Of a stretch of DNA of 5,758 nucleotides, positions 1 to 5,758 are shown one piece after another (position 1 is the first letter of the stretch; every line of letters begins with the position of its first letter). The position numbers were made by a program, and so were the translations under genes. The notes under the pieces are model-generated. The model did no database searches. It saw only the letters and a program-made list of their open reading frames with translations, and was not told where the DNA came from. Origin of the DNA: an uncultured Lachnospiraceae bacterium (GTDB taxonomy: Bacteria > Bacillota_A > Clostridia > Lachnospirales > Lachnospiraceae); contig CATLIP010000160.1 in NCBI GenBank assembly GCA_949957035.1, positions 1 through 5,758 of the forward strand. Reading direction: 5' to 3'.

Positions 1-39
1 AAAATAAAAATACAACACTGTCAAATAAACCTGCTACCA

Positions 40-837
40 TTACAACTCCGCCGCCTCCGCCATGTGATTCACCCATTCCCCATAGTAATCTGACGTCATA
101 TGGATTCCGTCCTCGGTGTAGTATTCGTCTTTTACCAGGCTGCCGTTATCAATGAAGGTCACCCCTTCCTCCTCACATAATTCCATGAGCTTCTTATTAT
201 AATCGGAAATATTCTCATACAGCTCGTCCTCGTCAATCACCTCCTGGGTAACCGGCAGGATGCTGTTGACATAAATCTTCGTATCAGGCAGCTTCTCCTT
301 AAGCTCGTCCAACACGCGCCGGTACGCGATTACAAATATCCCCGCATCTCCGGACGCAGCTTTTATATCATTCAGCCCATAGGCAAGGAACAATACCTGG
401 GGGCCTATTTCGATTGCCTTGGAAACATGATTCTTAATCATGCTCACCTCTGTCTCACACACGCCAGTATCCCGTTCTGCCGTGACAAACGACTTGTCAA
501 GAGCCTGGTTCTCATACAAACCCTGGGCAATGGAATCCCCAAGCACATATGAATTGGCAAATTTCTCGCTCACAGTCCGGTTCGCCCAAGCCTCGTCCGC
601 CGCACGCTCTGCCTCCTCAAGCTCTTGAATCTGCGCGTCAATCTCTGTCGTATCCGCTTCCTCCATCTGGGCAAGCTTCGCAAGCCCCTTGCGGGGATCC
701 TCCCTAGGATTCATCACTCCAACAGCAAACACAATCCCTCCAATGACCATCCAGATAATCATAGCCGCAACAGCCAGACGCAGGACGACGTCCCTTTCTT
801 CACTTTTCTTCTTCGTCTTCTCTTGTCCTCTGCTCAC
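40..837 (-). CDS. Membrane-anchored SGNH/GDSL-family hydrolase
   Basis: This 265-aa protein is probably an extracytoplasmic esterase or deacetylase anchored to the membrane; its substrate is unknown. Residues 1-18 are short and basic. Residues about 19-41 form one hydrophobic segment, a signal anchor with no lipobox. Residues about 50-88 are highly charged and probably helical, perhaps a stalk or coiled coil. The SGNH fold follows: block I GDS with nucleophile Ser102, a possible block II Gly125, block III GLND with Asn156, and block V DGIH with Asp243 and His246. All catalytic positions of the family are therefore present. The start is GTG, because the first internal Met (residue 26) lies inside the membrane segment and AAGGAG lies 11 nt upstream of the GTG. 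The gene is single and divergent from the DUF5721-like gene. Possible substrates, from family knowledge only, are acetylated cell-wall or capsule sugars. The fold call is firm; the substrate is open. Confidence 0.9.
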   Translation of the reverse strand: MSRGQEKTKKKSEERDVVLRLAVAAMIIWMVIGGIVFAVGVMNPREDPRKGLAKLAQMEEADTTEIDAQIQELEEAERAADEAWANRTVSEKFANSYVLGDSIAQGLYENQALDKSFVTAERDTGVCETEVSMIKNHVSKAIEIGPQVLFLAYGLNDIKAASGDAGIFVIAYRRVLDELKEKLPDTKIYVNSILPVTQEVIDEDELYENISDYNKKLMELCEEEGVTFIDNGSLVKDEYYTEDGIHMTSDYYGEWVNHMAEAAEL

Positions 838-848
838 GGAACCTCGTT

Positions 849-854
849 CTCCTT
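849..854 (-). promoter_or_regulatory. Ribosome binding site supporting the GTG start of the SGNH hydrolase
   Basis: On the minus strand this reads AAGGAG, 11 nt upstream of the GTG at 837-835. A weaker GAGG (845-842) lies 4 nt upstream of the same codon. No in-frame ATG occurs before the middle of the membrane segment, so these sites favour GTG as the start. Confidence 0.6.
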
Positions 855-886
855 AAGCCGCTGTTTACACCCCTGCCATGACACTA

Positions 887-899
887 GTGTTCAGAACAC
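887..899. repeat. Inverted repeat GTGTTC-A-GAACAC, possible operator
   Basis: Perfect 6-bp arms surround a single central base. The site lies in the divergent intergenic region, roughly 35-45 bp downstream of the predicted transcription start of the SGNH gene. A second, overlapping perfect palindrome, acactagtgt, occupies 881-890. The size and symmetry fit a dimeric repressor site, but no regulator is encoded here and the function is inferred. A chance occurrence cannot be excluded. Confidence 0.35.
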
Positions 900-938
900 C
901 ATTCCAACACCAGGAGAAAAAAATGCATATATGAGAAT

Positions 939-967
939 ATTGTACTGTTTTTCCCTGTAAAAGTCAA
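939..967 (-). promoter_or_regulatory. Sigma-A-type promoter of the SGNH hydrolase gene
   Basis: On the minus strand, -35 TTGACT (967-962) and -10 TACAAT (944-939) are separated by exactly 17 bp. Each hexamer is one base from consensus. Transcription should start near 932, giving a leader of about 95 nt that contains the 887-899 inverted repeat. The -35 box lies within 6 bp of the extended -10 of the divergent plus-strand promoter. Confidence 0.65.
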
Positions 968-972
968 ATATA

Positions 973-981
973 TGCTATACT
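973..981 (+). promoter_or_regulatory. Extended -10 promoter element for the DUF5721-like gene
   Basis: The sequence TGC followed by TATACT is an extended -10 (TGn-TATAAT type). No good -35 stands at 17 bp upstream; the best candidate, TTCCCT at 951-956, gives 19 bp, so recognition would rely on the TG extension. The predicted start near 988 gives a leader of about 40 nt before the ATG at 1029. RNA polymerase bound here would clash with polymerase on the divergent promoter. Confidence 0.5.
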
Positions 982-1028
982 ATTCCTAAATAACTACGAT
1001 TTTAACAATAAGCAAAGGAGTTTTTCCC

Positions 1029-1508
1029 ATGAATATGTTCACATTATCAGCCAAATCCTGTATGTCCCACCTTCTACTTAAGGAGACCTTTGACCAATTC
1101 TCATTTATAGAGGGAGAGATCACAACCTTTAACAAATTTACTCTGAACGGATTCCTTTATAAAGACTTCTTCGACGAGAATCCTGAACGAAGCTACTCCT
1201 ACTGGCGCGAGCTTCGGGATTTCTGTTTCAATATTATTAAGGGGAAGCGCACGCCCCTTAACTTCAAAATCATTCTCTCCCTTGCGCCGGAGCATTTCGG
1301 AGACTTTCTGAAAGAACATCAAATCCAAACCTTTTCCCCTGACGACATCACAGGGCTGTACCTGAATTTCCATTACGACGGTACGATTCTGCAATGTATC
1401 ACGGGAATTTCCATGCGCACCTTCACTATGGATAAGTCCCTTGAAAAAGAATGGGACGCCTATGTGGAAGGCTTTTTTAGAAAAGCAGGGATTGAGCGGG
1501 AAAAATAG
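1029..1508 (+). CDS. DUF5721-like protein of unknown function
   Basis: This 159-aa soluble protein resembles the DUF5721 family as I remember it from Lachnospiraceae; no function is known to me. It has no signal peptide, membrane segment or catalytic motif that I can recognise. Features that look family-like are an N-terminal stretch of alternating short helices and strands ending in EGEITTFNKF (28-37), an aromatic-rich YSYWRELRDFCFNIIKGKR (56-74), and a C-terminal half of beta-like stretches with Phe and Tyr (108-134). The length is close to that of the family. The ATG at 1029 is preceded by AAAGGAG (1014-1020) with 8 nt spacing; a second Met two codons later is less well placed. It lies 93 bp upstream of the chemoreceptor start on the same strand, but that gene has its own promoter, so the two need not form an operon. 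Confidence 0.75.
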   Translation: MNMFTLSAKSCMSHLLLKETFDQFSFIEGEITTFNKFTLNGFLYKDFFDENPERSYSYWRELRDFCFNIIKGKRTPLNFKIILSLAPEHFGDFLKEHQIQTFSPDDITGLYLNFHYDGTILQCITGISMRTFTMDKSLEKEWDAYVEGFFRKAGIEREK

Positions 1509-1528
1509 ACATAATTTTGTCAGAAATA

Positions 1529-1557
1529 TTGTATTTTTTGTACAAATCAATTATAAT
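1529..1557 (+). promoter_or_regulatory. Sigma-A-type promoter of the chemoreceptor gene
   Basis: A -35 TTGTAT (1529-1534) and a perfect -10 TATAAT (1552-1557) are separated by 17 bp. The predicted start near 1564 gives a leader of about 38 nt. The spacer contains the perfect 10-bp palindrome TTTGTACAAA (1537-1546), which could be a regulator site. I see no motility-sigma (TAAA/GCCGATAA-type) promoter. Confidence 0.65.
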
Positions 1558-1585
1558 TTATTTAGACTTTTTGTTAGATGAACTT

Positions 1586-1593
1586 AAAAGGAG
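1586..1593 (+). promoter_or_regulatory. Ribosome binding site that fixes the chemoreceptor start at 1602
   Basis: AAAAGGAG lies 8 nt before the ATG at 1602. The in-frame ATG at 1578 lies upstream of this site and has no Shine-Dalgarno sequence of its own (it is preceded by a T-rich run), so the eight extra residues are unlikely to be translated. Confidence 0.8.
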
Positions 1594-1601
1594 ATAAGAG
1601 A

Positions 1602-3617
1602 ATGAGAAGTAAAAAAAGAACAGATGAAAGACCGGCATCACGGTCCCTGATGCACAAATGGGGCATCACGGGAAAACTGGTCATAGCAATCGTGGCCACC
1701 ATAGTGATTATGGTTGGCGCACTTCTGCTAATCGTCCGCAGCCGTGTATCCGATGCGCTGTTGGCCAAAAGCGAGAACCTGCTGGAGGAGACTACAGACA
1801 AGGCGATTCAGGAGGTTAATGCATGGATGGGCAGAATATTGGCAACCTTGGAGATGCAGCGGGACACGATTCAATATGAAGATATGGATATCCCACGCAT
1901 GGTAGAATACATCAAACATACCACCAATACAAATGACGCTTATCCGGCGGGATTATACGTTGCAACAACGGACGGTACCCTGTACCATGCATCCTTTGTA
2001 CCAGGGCCAGACTACAACGCACTGGAGAAACCATGGTACAAGGATGGTATTACCTCCGAAGACTTTATATTTGGATACGCATATTTTGATGAAGACAGCC
2101 AGTCCTATGTTGTGGGCGCATCCGGCGTATTAAAGAGTGGATCCGGAGAAGTCAGGGGCGTTGCAGCAGCAGACGTATATCTGAATTCCATATCCGATAT
2201 CGTAGCTGATATTCGTCTGGAGAAGACAGGAGGAATCTTCCTCGTGGACACCAGGACCAATACCATCATCGGTCATCCGGATAAGGAGATGAACGGAAGG
2301 TCCATGGGGGAGTTCAGCGGGGATTTGTATGCCTATGCTTCCACAAAAATACAGGAGAAGGCGACAGGGCTAAGTCTTTACAATGACGATACATACATAG
2401 AAGTAACCCAAATACCCAACTGTGACTGGATGGCAGTATCCTATGTATCCAGAGACGAGGTACTTGCTGATTTGAATACTCTGACCGGCATCATGTCGTC
2501 GGTAGCCGCATTTGCAGTCTTAATCATGGTAGCGCTGATTATCATCCTTGTAAGAAACATCATCGGAAAGCCGGTAGCTGAACTGAACAATGTAGCGGCA
2601 AGAATTGCAGAAGGCCAGCTAGATCAGTCTATTAACCACACCTCTAACGACGAGCTTGGCGAACTGGCGTACAATTTCGGCAAGACTGTGACACGTCTTC
2701 GTGATTATGTAGACTATATTAACGAAATTTCAGAAAAATTATATGAAATCTCTCAGGGCAATCTTGCATTTACCCTCACCCATGAATATCTGGGAGAATT
2801 TGCGAAGATCAAGGATTCCTTAGAGCGGATTTCCTGGTCCCTCAACGAGACGCTGGGACAGATTAATGTGGCGGCCGGCCAAGTGGCCACCGGTTCCGAG
2901 TACGTTTCCGACGGAGCACAGACCTTATCATTAGGTTCCTCACAGCAGACCGACGCTGTGGAATCTCTTGCGTCACACATTTCTGAGGTTTCTGACGGAA
3001 TCCAGAAGACCGCGCAGGGCGCGAAACAGGCGAGCCAGATATCACGGAATGTTAAGACGTGTATCTTGGAAAGCAACGAAAAGATGCAGCATATGAATTC
3101 TGCAATACAAAGAATCAGCGACAAGTCGACGGAGATTCACAGTATCATCAAGACCATTGAGGACATCGCATTCCAGACCAATATTCTTGCGCTGAACGCC
3201 GCCGTGGAAGCGGCCCGGGCAGGTACTGCCGGAAAGGGATTTGCAGTAGTCGCGGATGAAGTCCGTAATCTTGCCAGCAAGTCCTCTGAGGCTGCAAAAA
3301 ATACCACCACTCTGATTGACCAGACGGTGGAAGCCGTTGCCGAAGGTTCCAGCATGGCGGAGGATACGGCATCTTCTATGATGGAGGTCGTAGCGCAGGC
3401 AGAAGAAGTAAGCAGACTGATCGAAGGAATCGCGGAATATTCCGCTCAGCAGGCAGAGGCAACGGAGGAAGTGAGCCGGGGAATCGCTCAGATTTCCGAT
3501 GTGGTACAGTCCAACCTGTCTACCGCAGAGAAGAGTGCATCTGCCAGTGAAGAGTTATCCGGTCAGGCAAGTATGCTGAACGAGCTGGTATCGAAATTCA
3601 GATTGAAAAAGCAATAA
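1602..3617 (+). CDS. Methyl-accepting chemotaxis protein with dCache sensor and tandem HAMP
   Basis: This 671-aa transmembrane chemoreceptor should bind a ligand outside the cell and control CheA/CheW in the cytoplasm. Domains in order: basic N-terminus; TM1 about 24-46; extracellular double-Cache sensor about 47-295, with the PWY motif at 144-146 and DVY at 191-193; TM2 about 296-318; a first HAMP about 319-370 with Pro324 and DELGEL (350-355); a second HAMP-like unit about 371-420 (SQGNL 384-388, EYLGEF 395-400); then the long signalling coiled coil to the end. The highly conserved hairpin tip is intact around 519-557 ([19 protein letters not shown], then [12 protein letters not shown]). 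There is no CheR-binding pentapeptide; the C-terminus is FRLKKQ. No che or flagellar genes are in the window, so the partner system must be elsewhere. Sensor residues resemble the amino-acid-binding Cache pattern. The family call is very secure; the ligand is a guess. Confidence 0.96.
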   Translation: MRSKKRTDERPASRSLMHKWGITGKLVIAIVATIVIMVGALLLIVRSRVSDALLAKSENLLEETTDKAIQEVNAWMGRILATLEMQRDTIQYEDMDIPRMVEYIKHTTNTNDAYPAGLYVATTDGTLYHASFVPGPDYNALEKPWYKDGITSEDFIFGYAYFDEDSQSYVVGASGVLKSGSGEVRGVAAADVYLNSISDIVADIRLEKTGGIFLVDTRTNTIIGHPDKEMNGRSMGEFSGDLYAYASTKIQEKATGLSLYNDDTYIEVTQIPNCDWMAVSYVSRDEVLADLNTLTGIMSSVAAFAVLIMVALIIILVRNIIGKPVAELNNVAARIAEGQLDQSINHTSNDELGELAYNFGKTVTRLRDYVDYINEISEKLYEISQGNLAFTLTHEYLGEFAKIKDSLERISWSLNETLGQINVAAGQVATGSEYVSDGAQTLSLGSSQQTDAVESLASHISEVSDGIQKTAQGAKQASQISRNVKTCILESNEKMQHMNSAIQRISDKSTEIHSIIKTIEDIAFQTNILALNAAVEAARAGTAGKGFAVVADEVRNLASKSSEAAKNTTTLIDQTVEAVAEGSSMAEDTASSMMEVVAQAEEVSRLIEGIAEYSAQQAEATEEVSRGIAQISDVVQSNLSTAEKSASASEELSGQASMLNELVSKFRLKKQ

Positions 3618-3630
3618 GATATATTCCAGA

Positions 3631-3660
3631 AACGGGATTGCGTTTTGACGCAATCCCGTT
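3631..3660. terminator. Perfect 13-bp hairpin, terminator shared by convergent genes
   Basis: The arms 3631-3643 and 3648-3660 are perfectly complementary (AACGGGATTGCGT and its complement) around a 4-nt loop TTTG. The hairpin begins 13 nt after the chemoreceptor stop. The plus-strand tail (ctatgctctg) lacks a proper U-run, and the minus-strand tail is only moderately U-rich, so this is an imperfect intrinsic terminator. Its place between converging genes suggests two-way use. Its right arm, read on the minus strand, overlaps the last codons of the toxin remnant. Confidence 0.75.
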
Positions 3661-3715
3661 CTATGCTCTGCAGCAATTGATTTATCTTCTTCAATATCTT
3701 TTTATCTTGTGTCTG
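3650..3715 (-). pseudogene. Remnant of a YoeB/Txe-type toxin
   Basis: Read on the minus strand, these 22 codons give QTQDKKILKKINQLLQSIERDC with no stop. This strongly resembles residues about 17-38 of YoeB/Txe mRNA endoribonucleases, whose early region runs like YWQxxDKxxxKKINxLIKDIxR. It lies directly after the antitoxin stop, where the toxin gene belongs. The first 16 or so residues are missing, and there is no room for them. Everything after the fragment is lost too, including the C-terminal catalytic Arg, His and Tyr of the family. The open frame containing it runs 3742-3563 (59 codons), overlaps the antitoxin end, has no good ribosome binding site, and continues into sequence antisense to the chemoreceptor. 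It cannot be an active toxin. The family match is from memory over a short stretch. Confidence 0.7.
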
Positions 3716-3716
3716 A

Positions 3717-3974
3717 CTATTCCTCCATTGCCAGAAGTTCATCCATGGTTTTCGTTACGACCTGTCCATTTTTGATTTGTTCATCTGCTCTATTTAATTT
3801 AGCCAAATACTCTGCATTCTGTTTCGCTTTTGATAATTCATTGTATTCTGTTTCTGATATAATAACAACATTTCGATTCTCTTTACGAGACACAATAACT
3901 GGTTCTCCATTAAACGCCATATCAAAATATTTTTTTATATTCGCTCTTACATCCATCTGCTTTGTTGCAATCAT
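3717..3974 (-). CDS. Phd/YefM-family antitoxin, apparently orphan
   Basis: This 85-aa protein is a type II antitoxin of the Phd/YefM fold. In intact loci it neutralises a RelE-fold RNase (YoeB/Txe) through its flexible C-terminus and represses its own operon through its N-terminal domain. Visible features are the N-terminal DNA-binding region starting MIATKQMDVRANIKKYFD, the GEPVIVSR strand (23-30), NVVIISETEYNEL (35-47), and an acidic tail DELLAMEE (78-85) typical of these antitoxins. The length is normal and the frame is intact. AAGAGG (3986-3981) lies 6 nt before the ATG. Only a toxin fragment follows, so the gene appears to have outlived its partner. The locus is more AT-rich than the flanking genes, which suggests transfer. 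It may still act as a repressor, or protect against related toxins elsewhere in the genome. Confidence 0.9.
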   Translation of the reverse strand: MIATKQMDVRANIKKYFDMAFNGEPVIVSRKENRNVVIISETEYNELSKAKQNAEYLAKLNRADEQIKNGQVVTKTMDELLAMEE

Positions 3975-3987
3975 AGGACACCTCTTT

Positions 3988-4020
3988 CCGTACTAAAAAC
4001 CGTACTAATTGTTGTACTTA
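3988..4020. repeat. Three GTAC-core repeats at 12-bp spacing, likely antitoxin operator
   Basis: CCGTACTAA occurs at 3988-3996 and again at 4000-4008, and a related TTGTACTTA at 4012-4020. The GTAC cores start at 3990, 4002 and 4014, exactly 12 bp apart, so they lie close to one face of the helix. They sit between the antitoxin promoter and its start codon, near positions +1 to +28. As I recall, E. coli YefM-YoeB binds TGTACA-core palindromes about one helical turn apart, so this fits an autoregulatory operator. Binding itself is inferred. Confidence 0.65.
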
Positions 4021-4021
4021 T

Positions 4022-4051
4022 ATTATATGCTAATAGTTATATATTAGTCAA
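4022..4051 (-). promoter_or_regulatory. Sigma-A-type promoter of the antitoxin gene
   Basis: On the minus strand, -35 TTGACT (4051-4046) and a perfect -10 TATAAT (4027-4022) are separated by 18 bp. The expected start is near 4015, on the third GTAC repeat, so a bound antitoxin would block initiation. The promoter lies downstream of the htpG terminator, making the antitoxin an independent unit. Confidence 0.7.
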
Positions 4052-4096
4052 GAAATAAATATAGACACCCTAAATGTTGCTTTTCAATTAGCCAGA

Positions 4097-4140
4097 TAAA
4101 AGTAAAGAAGCAACCGAAAATGTCTCTTTTCCCGGCTGCT
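4097..4140 (-). terminator. Intrinsic terminator of htpG
   Basis: On the minus strand the arm AGCAGCCG (4140-4133) pairs with CGGTTGCT (4116-4109) with one G-U pair. After a 2-nt bulge (4132-4131), AAAA pairs with TTTT (4130-4127 with 4120-4117) around the loop GAGACA. A U-rich tail follows (CTTTACTTTTAT, 4108-4097). It begins 73 nt after the htpG stop and separates htpG from the antitoxin gene. Confidence 0.65.
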
Positions 4141-4213
4141 CCTATAACAATCCTTCTATCCTGCCTGTACAATAAGCGGCTTATCCATGCACCAACAGCG
4201 AACGTCACGTCGC

Positions 4214-5758
4214 CTACTTCGTCAACAGCATCATGACCTCATTGCTCCTCTGTACAAATGCCGTCATCTCTTCCGGATTCAGCGGCTTATGTGCCAGCAT
4301 CGCCAAATCGTAAAGCTGTTTACAGATAATGGACACATTCTCATTCTCCTTATTCTCTACCACGAACTTCACCAGCGGGTGGTTCACATTCAGAATCAGC
4401 GTGCTCTCTCCGCCCATATCCATGCCGCCCATATTGCCCATGCCGTACATCTTCATCATCTCCTGCATACGGCGGTTCTGCTCGGACAGTGTAATCATGG
4501 ATGCGACCTTCTCATCTTTCAGCTTCTCAATCTTCACATCCAACTTGTCGTTGCCAAGCTCCTTGCGGAAAATCTCAATCAGGCTGTCGGACGTTGCCTT
4601 GAATGCTTCCTTCTCTTCTTCCGCCACCTCTTCCTTCACGTTATCCGTAACGTCGGCGTCAATCCTCTGGAAGCGGACGTTCGGATTCTTCTGCTCTAAC
4701 TGTGTGATGAACGGGGAATCAATGTTATGGTTCATGATTACGGCATCCTGTCCCTGATTCCGGAACATATTGATGTACTGGCTCTGCTGAATCTCATCCG
4801 TCACATAGTAGATGGTGGTCTTAATCTCCTCTACCTTGTTCTCGTCCTCATTCTCACCCTCGGACGCCTCATCCTTCTTCTCATTGGCCTCTACGACCTC
4901 GCCGCCGTTCTCCTCGATACAATCCTTCAAGGTCAGGTATTTCCCGTCAATATTCTTAAACAGGATGACTTCCTTCATCTTGTCGCAGAACTTCTCGTCT
5001 TTCAGGCAGCCGAACTTGATGAACGGGCTGATATCGTCCCAATATTTCTCGTAGTCCTCTCTCTTCGTCTTGCACATTCCGGAAAGCTTATCTGCAACCT
5101 TCTTGGAAATGTAATCGGCAATCTTATTGACGAACCCGTCGTTCTGGAGCGCACTTCTTGAAACGTTCAGCGGCAGATCCGGACAGTCGATAACTCCCTT
5201 TAATACCATCAGGAACTCCGGAATAACTTCTTTGATATTGTCCGCGATGAATACCTGATTATTATATAACTTAATCGTTCCCTCAATAGAATCATACTCG
5301 GTATTGATTCTCGGGAAATACAGGATTCCTTTCAGGTTGAAAGGATAATCCATGTTCAGGTGAATCCAGAACAGCGGCTCCTTGTAGTCTAAGAATACCT
5401 TGCGGTAGAACTCCTGATAGTCCTCGTCGGAGCAATCGTTGGGGTGCTTGGTCCACAGCGGATGGATATCGCTCAATGAGACCGGACGCTTCTCAATCTT
5501 GACCTTCTCCTTCGCCGGCTCCACCTCGACCATTTCTTTTTCGCCGTCTTCGTTCTCTTTCTCTTCCATCTTGGCTTCTTCGTGGATATGCTCGACCACA
5601 ACGTCGTCCTCTTTCAGGTCTGCCTCGTCGATGGTCTCATACTCCAGCTCTGCATTCGCCTTGGACAGGAAAATCTCGCCCGGCATGAAGGAACAGTATG
5701 TCTCCATGACTTCCCTGACGCGGGACTCGTTGGAGAATTCTACACTGTCATCGTTCAG
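4214..5758 (-). CDS. htpG: Molecular chaperone HtpG (Hsp90), 5'-truncated by the window edge
   Basis: The visible 514 residues are the middle and C-terminal parts of bacterial Hsp90, an ATP-driven dimeric cytosolic chaperone. The frame is open to the right edge. The Met at 5707-5705 is internal, because the 17 codons before it already match the end of the N-terminal ATPase domain; most of that domain lies outside the window. In visible numbering: a long acidic and lysine-rich linker about 34-91; a middle domain starting at HPLWTKHPND (99-108), with the catalytic-loop motif LPLNVSRSALQ (195-205) whose Arg201 corresponds to the ATP-contacting arginine; a second acidic insertion about 282-312; a Met/Gly-rich stretch 430-450; and the C-terminal dimerisation region ending NEVMMLLTK. 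There is no MEEVD tail, as usual in bacteria. Both charged insertions are longer than in E. coli HtpG but, from memory, not rare in Clostridia. Confidence 0.97.
   Translation of the reverse strand: MNDDSVEFSNESRVREVMETYCSFMPGEIFLSKANAELEYETIDEADLKEDDVVVEHIHEEAKMEEKENEDGEKEMVEVEPAKEKVKIEKRPVSLSDIHPLWTKHPNDCSDEDYQEFYRKVFLDYKEPLFWIHLNMDYPFNLKGILYFPRINTEYDSIEGTIKLYNNQVFIADNIKEVIPEFLMVLKGVIDCPDLPLNVSRSALQNDGFVNKIADYISKKVADKLSGMCKTKREDYEKYWDDISPFIKFGCLKDEKFCDKMKEVILFKNIDGKYLTLKDCIEENGGEVVEANEKKDEASEGENEDENKVEEIKTTIYYVTDEIQQSQYINMFRNQGQDAVIMNHNIDSPFITQLEQKNPNVRFQRIDADVTDNVKEEVAEEEKEAFKATSDSLIEIFRKELGNDKLDVKIEKLKDEKVASMITLSEQNRRMQEMMKMYGMGNMGGMDMGGESTLILNVNHPLVKFVVENKENENVSIICKQLYDLAMLAHKPLNPEEMTAFVQRSNEVMMLLTK

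Noticed and set aside
1..39. Search for a terminator of the SGNH gene.
   Set aside because: The minus strand is U-rich at the edge, but I find no stem of more than about three pairs before it. The terminator may lie outside the window.
625..960. Plus-strand open frame of 111 codons.
   Set aside because: It runs antisense to the SGNH hydrolase N-terminus and then through the divergent promoter region. It has no Shine-Dalgarno site and no recognisable domain.
1578..1601. Upstream in-frame ATG giving the chemoreceptor eight extra residues.
   Set aside because: The strong AAAAGGAG lies after this ATG and 8 nt before the ATG at 1602, while nothing precedes 1578.
3709..3996. Plus-strand open frame of 95 codons opposite the antitoxin.
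   Set aside because: The minus strand encodes a clear Phd/YefM protein. The plus frame is a low-complexity Phe/Ser-rich shadow.
3988..4020. Could the three short repeats be a CRISPR array or replication iterons?
   Set aside because: The units are only 9 bp with 3-bp gaps, far too short for CRISPR, and no replication gene is nearby. Position at an antitoxin promoter favours an operator.
4076..4114. A 7-bp inverted repeat (gttgctt / aagcaac).
   Set aside because: The loop is 25 nt and the right arm is already used in the stronger 4109-4140 hairpin. Probably chance in AT-rich DNA.
4172..4184. Inverted repeat ATAAGC-G-GCTTAT downstream of htpG.
   Set aside because: The one-base centre cannot form a proper hairpin loop and no U-run follows. 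The structure at 4109-4140 is the better terminator.
4187..5161. Several open plus-strand frames across htpG (4187-4699, 4329-4757, 4727-5161).
   Set aside because: They are antisense to a conserved HtpG sequence and have no convincing ribosome binding sites. Their compositions (runs of His, Leu, Ser, Phe) are what acidic and lysine-rich codons give on the opposite strand.

Overview
The window looks like the chromosome of an anaerobic Firmicute of class Clostridia, probably Lachnospiraceae. The signs are AGGAG-type ribosome binding sites, sigma-A-like promoters, a DUF5721-like protein, a dCache/tandem-HAMP chemoreceptor, and an HtpG with long acidic linkers. The assignment comes from remembered family traits, not from a search.

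Layout. Positions 1-39 hold no recognisable feature. A membrane-anchored SGNH/GDSL hydrolase lies at 40-837 on the minus strand with a GTG start. It is divergent from a DUF5721-like gene (1029-1508, plus). The 191-bp gap between them carries two interlocking divergent promoters and a small inverted repeat. A complete methyl-accepting chemotaxis protein (1602-3617, plus) follows with its own promoter and ends at a strong hairpin (3631-3660). Then, on the minus strand, comes an AT-rich toxin-antitoxin relic: an intact Phd/YefM antitoxin (3717-3974), its promoter, and three GTAC-core repeats spaced exactly 12 bp apart. Directly downstream of the antitoxin is a fragment of about 22 codons that reads like the inside of a YoeB/Txe toxin. 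Last is htpG (4214-5758, minus), with its terminator at 4109-4140. It runs off the right edge, so its N-terminal ATPase domain is not in the window.

How the parts relate. These genes do not form one pathway. The chemoreceptor and htpG are convergent, and the toxin-antitoxin relic sits between them, a common place for an insertion that disturbs no operon. The antitoxin appears to have kept its promoter and operator while the toxin lost both ends, leaving an orphan DNA-binding antitoxin. No gap between genes exceeds 300 bp. I see no RNA genes, insertion sequences or CRISPR arrays.

I do not see a convincing new multi-gene system. The most notable observations are the decayed yefM-yoeB locus with its repeat operator, and a chemoreceptor sensor domain that resembles the amino-acid-binding dCache pattern with lysine at the usual arginine position.
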